Assembly: GCF_002575655.3 (NCBI RefSeq)
Contig: NC_053037.3
Coordinates: forward strand, 317,963,294 to 318,027,293
Direction: 5' to 3'
Source: Aegilops tauschii subsp. strangulata
Lineage: Eukaryota; Streptophyta; Magnoliopsida; Poales; Poaceae
Length of the DNA stretch: 64,000 nucleotides
The notes under the pieces were generated by a model. It searched no databases. It was given only the letters and a program-made list of their open reading frames with translations, and was not told the DNA's origin. Numbering within the stretch: the first letter of the stretch is position 1; each line of letters begins with the position of its first letter. The translations under genes were made by a program, and so were the position numbers. Below are positions 35,617-46,116 of this stretch, piece after piece.

Positions 35617-36442
35617 TGTGGCACCCCGGCTCAGAGAAACCGGAACGCCTCGTATTCCAGCCCAGAGATCAAGGAGAAGTCTCTAGAATACGTCACTGCT
35701 TGACATAGAACAAATCAGCTCTTATTACAATGGGTAATAAATACACGGGTATGATGTTACAAAGAATCACATCAGCACGGCGACACTACGCCTGCGATAC
35801 TACACTTGCTCTATGCTACCAGCAGAACAACTCGTAGTAGCGGAATGCATCTAGCAGCGGAACAATGACGAAGGTGGTGAACTCCACTCCGCCGGGACTC
35901 TGGCTGGGACACGATCTAGCTTGCACGAACAGTAACCTCGACAAGCAATCAATCAATCATGGCATCACCTGCAATTTGGCATGACACGCCAGGTCAGTAC
36001 ATTGAATGTACTTGCAAGCTCACAACAACCAAAAGCATCAAGGCAAAACAACAACATAGCATTAAACAGGTTAATTATCAACTACTATGATATGAAAGCA
36101 ACTACTAAGCATGATATGAGCTACTAGAATACTGATAAACCATCATCTTCGATCTCAAGAACCATCTCACTCTTGGCTATCCGGCCAAGCAATATACCAT
36201 CTCGATCACCTCGTGATCCAAAACATCCACGTGATCACCTCGTGACCACACCACAAACTGAATGATCATCCTCGAGATCATTCCAACATCATCATCAGCA
36301 TCCTGCCAAACTGTTACTGCTCACAATATATATCAACATATAAATCACCTATAAGTCATTCCGTCATGTGAGTGTTGATCGAACGGTCTGACCTAGTACG
36401 AACTTGTGCCCATGACCGAGGATGCTGCTATTGATAGATTAA

Positions 36443-36474
<32 letters not shown>

Positions 36475-39400
36475 GAGGTAGCGCACTTTACCCACACCAC
36501 AGAACCCATGGCCTCGCACTCCCATTCGGGTGGACCAACGGCGTTCCGACAAAACCGACCTACTGCCATGACACTCTCCCGGCCACTCCGACCAACACCC
36601 CTTTAGGGTTCAGTCCTGGGTGGCCCCGTGCCTACCAAAGGCATCAATGGCCACCGTCATGGCAAAACACACATGGTCCGAAACGGGGACAAGAGATCTC
36701 AATACCAACTATGGCCACACAAGGTTATGTCTGCTTACCGGGCCAGGGTAACGCATGCCCATAACCTTCCCTCGTTGGAGGCACCAACGAGAGGCATGAA
36801 ATAGACCGCATTAGGGCCTTCCCATAAAAGGGCAAATGTGGTTGCACTGGAAAAAATCCTAGTTCGGTGGCACCCGACCAACTTAATGACAGAATTTATC
36901 CCCAACATATAACAGTGATAACTGATACTCCGCTATCATCTACCAACCTGTAATCCAAGTCATGGCAATATCCAACAAATAATCCAAAGCATGCTATCGA
37001 CATATCAAAATACTCCGAGCATAGCATAACACTTCTACCATGATGAATCCAAGAACGATAATACTACTACTCAAATACCAAGAATTAACTATCCAACTAT
37101 GATCCACATGCAAGCATCATCTCCAACATCGTACTCCAAAACATAATATCAACTAGCATCATGATGAAAATAATACTAGCCACTAATAATCCAAAGGCAA
37201 CATGTCATCCACATAATCATCAAAATATAAGTCCTAGAACTCCAAGCAAATATCATGGCAATAGCAAGATCAAAACAATACTCCGAGAAATGCCATGAAC
37301 AAATCATACATAGCTAATGCAAATTGTAAACGAGTTCAAATAATTTAAACCATGTCACTGCATTACAATCATGCAAATGGAGGGTGTGGCTTGCCTGGGG
37401 TAGATGAAATCACCGAGAAGAACTGCGAGAAGCTCGCGGAAGGAATTACCGGAAAACGTTCTCTCTTGGAGGGGGCTGATTAAGCGCAAGGGCAAAATGG
37501 TCATTTTTAGAATGTTAACACATGGCGAAAATGATACCAACGGAACAGGCTCGACGAGACGAAGAAGCGGGCTTTGGAATCACCTCATTCGGAGTTAGGA
37601 GCAAAAAGTTATGACCAGAGGAGTGCTAGGGACCAATCTGTAAAAATATATCCACAAACAGGCCCCTGAGTGGGAAAACAGAAAACGAATTTTGAAGGAA
37701 TACGCCTTCGCTGCAGAGAAAACATATTCGGGCTGAGAACTGCACCAGAGTACGTTTTCCTGAAGAGAAAGCGTATTTCTCAAAAGTCATCTCCACTTAT
37801 CCACGTCATCAGCACCTGGTCAGCGCAGGCTTAGGCTAAGACGTGGGGCCCGCTGGGAGAAGGGGGCCCGTATGGCCTCCGTCTTCTTCTTCCTCGCCCT
37901 GCTCCCGCACGGGACAGAGGAGGCAGGGGAGGGCGCGTCACCGGCGACGGGCCGGCCGACTCCGGCCGTCTCCGGCGAGGGCGAAACCACCGGTGGGCTC
38001 GGGAGGCCTCGCTGCCTCCATTCAGAGAGGAAGCGGGCGTCGGGGAGAGCTAGGGCGGCCGCGGCTTGGAGACAACAGAGGACGGGGCGGCGGCCAAACG
38101 TGGCTCCGGCGACGAGGCGAGTAGGTGGGGATGGTCGCCGGAGTGCGGTGGTGGTTCTGGTGGAGAGGAGGGGGCGAGAGAAGCTCGGCGGGGTGCCAAT
38201 TTAGGCGAGCCGAGGCGGCGGCCATGGCGGCAATGGTGGTCGTGGAGAGCTCCAGAGGCTTAGGGGAAGAGTCTAGGGGGTAGAGGAGTGAGGCAGGGGC
38301 GATTGTGAGCTCAGGAGCGATTGGGGACGGCTATATATAGCCGGACGGGGGAGGCCATGGCCAGATGCCACCGCTCGAGCTCGGCGAAAGCTCTATCGAG
38401 GCTCAACGAGCACAGGCGGGCACAGGAACACGACGAGGAGGAGCGGACGAAGGTCACGGAGCAGGAGGAACCAAGGGGGAGCAGAGGAAGAAGAGACGAG
38501 CGCCATTAATGCCTTGTCGTCCACTGTTCGCCCGTGGGCGCGCGGCGGCGAGCGTCGGTGAGGAAGTTGTCAGAGGGGGAGAGGTGTCCATGGGAACGGC
38601 GACGACGATATGAACATGCTGGACATGCTCACGCGCGCGAAGACGACGAGTGGGAGAGGTGCCGAAGCACAAACGACGCCCTGGATGCGGCCATTGCACA
38701 TAGAGCGTGTGCACAGGCACGCCATCGTCATAGTCACCACGTGAACCGGGGCATTCAATGCTCTCTGGCACCTAAAATGTTGTCTAGCTGATATTCCTTC
38801 CAATGTAGATCATAAATGAGGCCATGGCTTGGTTTGGGGTTTTGTAGTTAAGTTGGAACTAAGCTCTGAAGTTTGATGCATCAAACTTGGCAAAGCACTA
38901 CTGATCAACGGGAAAGGGATTGGAGCCACTGGTGTTGTCTGGGATGATTAGCTAGGAAGGACTATGATCCTGGAGGTTTCGAGGATAAATGGACCAAGGC
39001 TTAATATAGTTGCTTTGCAACTGACCAAGATGGTCCAGAAAATGGATCAAGATGATGCACTCAAATGGTGTGGCCACTTGGGCTAAAATTTGGTATAGCA
39101 TGACGATTTGGTCAGAAGAATATGCTGTAAAAATTTCATACCAAATGGACAAGCCAAAGTGGTACTTGTTTTACAAACATCCTCACTGACCAGAAACTTG
39201 GAATAATTTTGGAGAAATATTGGCTTGATGAAATGGTCCCAAATTTGGTGGAGAGATGTGATTGGGGTAGGAGCATGACCTGGTAATTTCTCAGAATTAA
39301 TGAAGCAGTATAAATTATACTTGCTTCACAACCTGAAAATATTAACAAAATCAAAGATTTGGTCCTGTGCTCACATAGATCAAGGGATGGAGCTGAAGTT

Positions 39401-40044
39401 TGGAGGAGTGTAAAGATATGAGCACATGAAGGAGTGTGCAAAATTTCAACTCATTTGGATAACCCTAGCTAGTACTTCCTTCACAATGCCTTCTGTCTGA
39501 CAGAAACTTTGAAAAATTGCTGAGGAAGATTAGCTAGGCAAATAAAGTTAAATTTTGGCATGAGGCAATTATTTGGATGAAATAGCATGCCCAAAAAGTT
39601 TGGGAGCCAACAAGGAAAGATAGGTGGCACTTCCTTCACAGAAAGCCACACTGGACAGAAATGAAGAATAATTATTGGGGAATTATTCTTGGGCTAGGAC
39701 AGGAAAGTTTGGGCATATTTGAGAAACATATGACCCAAATAAATTATGAGAATTAATTGGGATTTTTGGGAGTGATAGAAATATAGGTTGCTTCACAACC
39801 TAGGGCAGACAGGGTTATTCCTTTAATAGAAAAAAGGAATATTCCTGAGAAAAGAATTTAGGGTTGGGCTAGAATGGAAATGACATGGTCTAGGGCTAGA
39901 TTTGAGGATGATGAGTCAGTTGGGATAAGAAGAAATGATGATCTCCCAGGTTGCAAGGCCATAGAACCACTCCAAAAAGAAAAACATAGCAAAACCCAAA
40001 AAAATCAAAAGAAAAAGAAAAGGGCCAAAAACCAGGCTGTTAGA
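35617..40044 (-). repeat. Element A, 5' LTR (4428 bp)
   Basis: The plus-strand start is TGTGGCACCCCGG; the other end is GGCTGTTAGA, where the second LTR has GGCTGTTACA. On the minus strand, TATATATA (38332-38339) is followed about 105 bases later by GCCGCCATGGCC (ATG at 38225-38223), an ideal grass start context opening a GC-rich 67-codon frame. Other contents are a CA microsatellite (36442-36470) and the palindrome AGTACATTGAATGTACT (35996-36012) close to a possible acceptor ending TTGCAG. The following bases (40045-40049, atcta) would be the target duplication; its partner lies before base 1. Confidence 0.9.
36442..36470. repeat. CA dinucleotide microsatellite
   Basis: About 14 AC units within the 5' LTR of A. 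It cannot be compared with the 3' LTR, which is cut off by the window edge. Confidence 0.95.
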
Positions 40045-40065
40045 ATCTAACAGTAATAACATTAA

Positions 40066-40553
40066 ATAGAAAACTAGGCTGTTACAATCTAATTGTATCC
40101 ATATCAGTATATAAGGTCCTCCCCGCCTAGCCCCCATCATGGTGGTGTTTCTAACATTGTTGGAGGGCGTGTGGATGTTTGTCTACGGCGAATCTCGTGG
40201 GATTTGATCAGCATCTCGATGGATCCACGTGGATCCGATCTTCGTCCGTCTATGTTCGTGTGTCTGCAGGTTGGATCCTTCTGATCTATGCTCTCTTCGT
40301 CAACTCCGGTTGCTGTCCTGGTGCACTGGTCCAAGGGGCCTTAGCATGACGACTTTCCGACTGTCTACTACAACAAGGTTTGCATGGCTCCGATGAGCGA
40401 GGGGTGATGAAGGCGGTGCGCCTTCAGCTCGCTTCAATGCTTGTAGTTGCAGCTACGTGGTCTATGGACTTGGATGCATTTTTTACTTCTGGTGTTTTTT
40501 GTACTACCTTGACAGTTGATGAATAGATTGGAAGTTTTCCTCGCAATTTTTTT
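40066..40553 (+). mobile_element. 488 bp non-LTR-type insertion with 14 bp target duplication
   Basis: AGTAATAACATTAA occurs at 40052-40065 and again at 40554-40567, exactly bounding this segment. A long duplication, no terminal inverted repeats and a right end in a T run (CTCGCAATTTTTTT) fit a non-LTR retroelement: a 5'-truncated LINE or a SINE-like copy. The right half resembles 3' ends of grass non-LTR elements or UTRs. No reverse transcriptase is encoded. The left end repeats the motif AGGCTGTTA.AATCTAA found just outside (40035-40050), which may be coincidence or a mark of template switching. It lies just outside element A. Confidence 0.6.
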
Positions 40554-40567
40554 AGTAATAACATTAA

Positions 40568-41040
40568 CATTTGGTACAATTTTAAGCAATAGAGGCATCC
40601 CCCGCCTTTGCACACCATCGTAAGAGTGTTGTTCCTTGATCAAAATATCCACTGTTTGTAGCAAAAGAGAGCACTAATAGTAATACTGCTACTAAAGTTC
40701 TAAATGCACTTGATAGTTACCACATAGTCGTGCCTCACGCAATGGTAGTGGCACATGGTGAAGGTGCTCTTCTTGAAGATCTTCACCTTGAAGCCGAAAG
40801 TGCCAAATTGAAAAATGGCTATGCCACATTGTAGCACAAGGTGCTTCAGAAGGTCTTCAAGCCCGCCCCAACACGACATCGCCACCAAATTCCTGGACCC
40901 GCACCCAGTACCCGACACCACTTGTTGGCGAAGAGCGGCACGACAATGGGATGGTGGATGTGGAGCAACCCCCTCAGCACCCGCTGGAAAGCCCTTGGGA
41001 CAACCAGGAAGGCAAGGTCGTTGTCATTCTCGATCTGCAC
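40568..41040. other. Unassigned 473 bp island between element A and LTR F
   Basis: This does not match any other part of the window. On the minus strand it has two overlapping open stretches in different frames (41073-40846 and 40921-40700, 75 and 73 codons). Both are rich in hydrophobic and basic residues and could be a frameshifted fragment of a captured or host gene. No domain is recognisable. It may be the original DNA into which both neighbours inserted. Confidence 0.4.
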
Positions 41041-41334
41041 TATGACACCCCGATTCAATCGTACACTAATCATACACGCAAACGTGTACGATCAAGACCA
41101 GGGACTCACGGGAAGATATCACAACAGAATTCTAAACACAAATAAGTCATACAAGCATCATATTACATGCCAGGGGCCTCGAGGGCTCGAATACAAGTGC
41201 TCAAACATAAACGAGCCAGCGGAAGCTACAATATCTGAGTACAAAGATAAGTTAAACAAGGTGCCATAAGATGGCTAGCACAAACAGGGATACAGATCGA
41301 AGAGACGTAGGCCTCCTGCCTGGGATCCTCCTAA

Positions 41335-41434
41335 ACTACTCCTGGTCATCGGCGACCTACATGTAGTAGTAGGCACACTCGGTGTAGTAGGAGTCGTCGA
41401 AGGTGGCGTCTAGCTCTGGGGATCTAGCATCTGG
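41335..41434 (-). pseudogene. LTR-encoded ORF exon b, copy in F (truncated by a stop)
   Basis: After CAACCAG the frame reads DARSPELDATFDDSYYTECA then YYYM, followed by TAG where B has CAG; beyond it the frame continues VADDQE to the ancestral stop. Length differences from B are whole codons. The nonsense change marks this copy as dead. Confidence 0.45.
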
Positions 41435-42775
41435 TTGCGACATCCGAGAAGAATGGAAAAGGGGGAAAAGAGGGAGCAAAGCAACCGTGAGTACTCATCC
41501 AAAGTACTCGCAAGTAAGGATCTACACTACATATGCATCGGTATCAATGAAATGGGTAGTATCCGTGGATTGAACTGCAGATGCCAGAATAAGTGGTGGA
41601 TAGCTAGTCCTATCAAAGACTACGCTTCTGCCAGCCTCCATCTTGAAGTATATAGAAGAGAGTAGCTGGTAAGTTCACCAAGTAACAACGTATTGCATAA
41701 TCCTACCTGGCGATTCTCCCCTCTCGCATTGTGGGAAAGCGATCACCGGGTTATCTTTGGAACTTAACAGGGTGTGTTTTATTAAGTATCCATTTCTAGT
41801 TATCATGAGGCCGGAATACAACTCCAAGTCGTCCTGTTACCATGGACACTGCTATTTGAATAGATAAATCTTTCCTGCAGGGGTGCACCACATTACCCGA
41901 CACGCTCGATCACTCTGGCCAGGCACACTTTCCTAGGTCATGTCCGGCCTCGGAAGATCAACACGTCGCAACCCTACCTAGGCCCAACAGAGAGGTCAAC
42001 ACGTCGGTCTATATCCTAAGCAGGTAGGGGTCTTGGGCCCATCACCCTTTGCACTCCTGCATGTTGCGAACACGGCCGGTGAGCAGACCTGGCAACCCAC
42101 ACTACAAGGCGGTTGCTTTACGCGGTCCAACCCGGCGCGCGCCACTCAGTCACTGACGTGTGAAGAGCTTTGGCTGATACTACGACACCGGTTGCCCTTA
42201 TCTTGTCCCGCGTGGAGGTTAGTGCGTATAGGTCAATAGCAACTCAGATCAAATATCCAAATCTCGTTAAGCGTGTTATTTTGAAACAACCGCGGACGCC
42301 GACCAGGGACCAGGCCCAGCTCTCTCATGGCGGTCACAACCTGCCCTGTCGCTCCGCCACAAAGAATCACTCGGGGCCGTCGGGAACCTAGGCCCATCAC
42401 AACCCGGATGGAACCACCTGCCCCTTCAGCCCCCACTTTCGTGAATCACTTGCGGGTACTCTATGAGCCGACCCGGCTTTAGTCACCACATGTATCAAGT
42501 ACAATATGCATGTAGTATATACCCGTGATCACCTCCCGAGTGATCACGGCCCGATAGTATATCATGGCGGATGGACAAGAATGTAGGGCCACTGATGATA
42601 AACTATCATCCCATACTAACCATTTAGGATAGCAGGTAAGGTATCAACAACAGTAGCAACAAGGACATGCTATGCAGCAGTATAGGATCAAACCGATGAA
42701 ATGGTAACACTACTCTAATGCAAGCAGTAGATGGAAAGAGTAGGCAATATCGGGATGATCAAGGGGGGTTTGCTT

Positions 42776-42848
42776 GCCTGGAAGCTCTGCGGGGAAGGAC
42801 GGGTCGTCAGGGGTGTAGTTGACGTCAGGAGCAGCAGCGTCGGTCTCG
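42776..42848 (-). pseudogene. LTR-encoded ORF exon a, copy in F
   Basis: 25 codons (DFETDAAAPDVNYTPDDPSF then PAELP) between a CT-rich tract ending TAG and the donor CCAG/GCAAGC. Same length and same splice sites as in B, with about 13 codon differences of which several are silent. It supports the reality of the ORF in B. Confidence 0.45.
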
Positions 42849-44306
42849 AAGTCTACCGGAGAGAAGAGGGGGAAGAAACAATGAATACAATGCAAATAGA
42901 TGCATGACGAAGCACCACAAAGCAAATAGTGGTGCTAGGTGTGATCTAACGCAGTACTAGGTGATACCGGCGAAGGGGGAAAACATCCGGGAAAGTATTC
43001 CCGGCATTTGGCATTTTCGGACAGATGAAACAGAGGGGGACGGTTCCACATTCTCTATGGTAGGGGCGTGTGGTAGACGAATGAAGTGCGTATTTGGAAT
43101 CATCACGTTTTTCTGAGTAACTTCCATGTATAAAGTATTTTCATTCGAGTTACGGTTTAATTTATATGATCTTTCAAAGTTTTATCTATAATATGAAATT
43201 AATATAAAGGGGGCACAAGAATCGATCGAAGCATATACTCGCCATTTGGATTTAAACAGAATATACCTATTGTACCCACTAGGATCAAGCCCTAGTGGAT
43301 GACAAGTGGGGGCCATGGGTCTAGTCAGCATGCACAGTCAGCAGTTGACTAGTCAACATTGACTGGTCAACAGGGGCAGCGGGTCCCACATGTCATGGAC
43401 TAGGGTTAAGTTAATAAGTTTAGTTTAACTAGGGGGGTCCACTGTCATAGGCTGTTAGGTTAGCTAAACTAGTCAATTAGGTTAATTAAGTTAAGTATCA
43501 TTTTATTTTTATTATACATATATTTTTAATCCTTTTTTCATAGGGGCGGGCCTCAGGGGTTAGTGACCCATGCGGGGGCATGCACGCATTGCATCATAGA
43601 GGAGGCCGATGGCGGCCACGGCGAGGCGGGGTCGCGCCAAGGGGCGGTGGCGCGGCCGGGACAGCCGTGGCAACGGGCGGCGTGGCTCGGCGGGCATGGT
43701 CGGCCGGAGCAAGCGCGGCGGGGCAGAGGGGGAATCCGGCGGGCGGCCAGGGAAGGCGCCGCGGCAGAGGCCTGGGGCGAGCAGCGGGGAAAGCCCGAGC
43801 GCTGCGAGCGCACGCGCGTGAGGGCTCAGCAGGCATGCGCGGGGCACGGCGGGGCATAGAGCAGGGCGCGGGAGTGCGAGGGACGTGGCGGGGCAGAGGA
43901 GTGGGGCGAGGCGAGCGCGAGCTCTGGCGCGGTGAGGCGACAGTGAGCGCGGGCAGGGCGAGGCCGGACATCGGTGGCGGACGCCGGCGCGGGCAGGCGC
44001 ATCCTTGTGCGCTGGGGTCAGAGGGGAGAGGGAGGGTGCGTGTGCTCACGTGCGGTGCGGGAACGAGGGGGCGGCGATGGTCGGTGAGGGCCGGTGAGGG
44101 GGAGGTCGGAGACGGCCGACAGAGATGGGGAGGCAGTCCGGCGAGGTCCGACGACGGGGAGTGCGCCCGATCCAGAAGGGGGCAAGGGGACGGATCGTGG
44201 GAAGTCGGGGGAAATCGGTTTGGTCATGGGGGACGGGTTAGGTCATAGGCCAGTGGGGAGCGGGTGGGCCGGCTGGCTGGGCGGTGGCCCAGTTGGGCCG
44301 GGGGGG

Positions 44307-45449
44307 TGTCGGTGTACAAAAGTAGGGGCACCCCTTTTTTACCCATTTACTTGTGCACGGGCAGTCGGAGCCGCGCCCGTGGCCACACTAAGCAGGGCAG
44401 AGGAAGGAAACCGAGGCACAAGGCGACCGAAAGCAACGCCAAGACCAAGAAACACAAAAGAGCAAGAGGGCGAGGTGGACTCCTCCGGCAAGACCCTTGC
44501 CGGGGCAACTTGCCCGATGCCAGCAGAGCAAGCCACCCTTGAGCCCGCGGGTTCCAACACCACCAACCAACTACATTGGAACCAAGGCTCGGGAGGCACC
44601 TCTGTGGTGGCATGCAGATCTTCGTCAAGATCATGAACACACGAGATCAGATGAGGACCAGAAGACGACGACCCTCGGCGAGATCCTTGCCGAGGAGATC
44701 CACGAGACCCCTGGCAAGACCCTTGCCAGGGACGACCACGGTGCCGCGGCAAGATCCTTGCCGGGGCCCCGGCAAGGCCCTTGCCGAAGACACTTACGGG
44801 GCCGCGGCCGGGCCCGCGTCTGCCAAGGCTCCACCGCCGTCCCATGCAGCTGCCAACCCAACCGGCTGAGCAGGCACCTGCGCGGCGACGAGCGGCCTCC
44901 ACGACCGACTCAGCAAGCACCTACGTGGTGGCATGTAGGTCTTCGTGAAGGCTCCACCACCGCGCCAGCCCAGCAGCCAGCCAACGTGGCGCCACGACGC
45001 CTCATCAGCTCGGACGCGTGTCGAAGCCAGGCGAGGCGGCGACAGCTAGGACGTGCTTCCTTGCCGTCCCCGATAAAGCAAGAGAGGCACGTCGGCAGCG
45101 CATTAAATGCATTTGTCCGACTATGCCAGAGGATAGACTCATCCACTGTACACCTTTTCACCTCCTGTGTGCCACTGTGGTAGCCCCTTTTACCTATAAA
45201 AGGAGGCTCGAGGCGACCAGGAGGAGGATTCAGATCTTTTGGGCAAGTTACACCCCGTAGCTAGCTCAAGAACATAAGAACACTCGAATACATTCACCAA
45301 AGCAGGACTAGGGTATTATGCATCTTCGCGGCCCGAACCTGGGTAAACGATCCGTGTGCTTTCTGTCAGACCAGCTCTTTGCACAACTCCGCGCCCGCCA
45401 ACCGTAGAAGGGATCCCCGTGATTCCATAGGTGTTGATTTCCCCCGACA
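44307..45449 (+). repeat. Element G, 5' LTR
   Basis: 1143 bp, matching 57664-58816. A good TATA box (TATAAAAG, 45195-45202) marks the sense promoter, so transcripts start about 45225. Upstream are five copies of a palindrome of the form GGCAAG-N3-CTTGCC or one mismatch from it (44487, 44677, 44713, 44748, 44771). A short solo-like relation to the left flank is excluded by the GGGGG duplication. Confidence 0.93.
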
Positions 45450-45453
45450 TCTT

Positions 45454-45471
45454 TGGCGCGCCAGGTAGGGG
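45454..45471 (+). other. Primer binding site of element G (tRNA-Arg type)
   Basis: TGGCGCGCCAGGTAGGGG, four bases after the 5' LTR, is complementary to the 3' end expected for plant tRNA-Arg(CCU) (CCCCTACCTGGCGCG plus CCA). Confidence 0.85.
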
Positions 45472-45515
45472 GCGCGGTTGTGGAAATCTGATCTGATCCG
45501 AGCAGCAGCCTCATC

Positions 45516-45779
45516 ATGGCCGTCGTTCCGAGGAAGAAGACGACCAAGCTTGACAGCGCCATCTACGAATACGGTGGACGCTCGCGCAACGAGAGAAAAA
45601 CTAAGTCGTGCGAAACTTTAAGCAATTTCCTTTTACATATAAGGTTATTGTCCTCGGAGATCCTGCCCTATGTATGGAAAGCCTGCACGCAAAGGGGCCC
45701 TTCCATTATTGGCAATGCCCTCGCTCTGTTTCGAGTCCGCTCAACAGTTCGGGCGGCTGCGTCGAGAATGGCAGGGTAG
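45516..45779 (+). pseudogene. Short sense ORF of G at the gag position
   Basis: 87 codons starting MAVVPRKKTTKLDSAIYEYG soon after the primer site, in good start context. It is the only sense coding candidate of G. The basic start suits a gag N terminus, but the frame soon loses protein-like character and stops. I infer a gag remnant left after the loss of pol. 45780-46116 holds nothing recognisable. Confidence 0.4.
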
Positions 45780-46116
45780 CCTGCCGCAATTGGCAACACT
45801 CTTGATTCTGACTCGAGTCAAGCTTGACAGTTTGAGCGGCCGCGCTAAGAGCGGTAAGGTGGTTGGCCTGGCAGCAAGCACACCCGGAAGGTCATTGGGG
45901 ATCCATCCTCAAGGTGCCGTGCCCTGGGTTTACGCGACGGCAAGCCTACCCGATTAACGTAGGGTGAACATACAAAGGGGGGATTGAACAGGAAAGTAAC
46001 ATGCATAATATCAAAAGTGTTGCAGAGTTATATTACATCAATTATTGCTGCGGTTCTAACTAAAGATAGAAATTGTCTTGGTCATGAACCTGCAGCGGCG
46101 GTGAGAGACGGGGTGC

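Larger units (their letters stand above)
41041..44306 (-). repeat. Element F: diverged LTR of the B family, 3' part (solo LTR or 3' LTR)
   Basis: On the minus strand this ends like the LTR of B (GTGTACGATT.AATCGGGG.GTCA.A) and follows it through the coding-like exons, the GTAC repeat (41489-41509), a TTGAC/GTCAA cluster (about 43325-43372) and a GC-rich block (43560-44300). No primer-site complement adjoins 41041, so it is a solo LTR or the 3' LTR of an element. The terminal TG has decayed to TA. The ORFs in the GC block (up to 222 codons) overlap in several frames and are not called. G is inserted at 44306. Confidence 0.8.

Noticed and set aside
43580..44248. 222-codon ORF in F
   Set aside because: Gly/Arg/Ala-only composition in a GC-rich LTR block with parallel ORFs on both strands.
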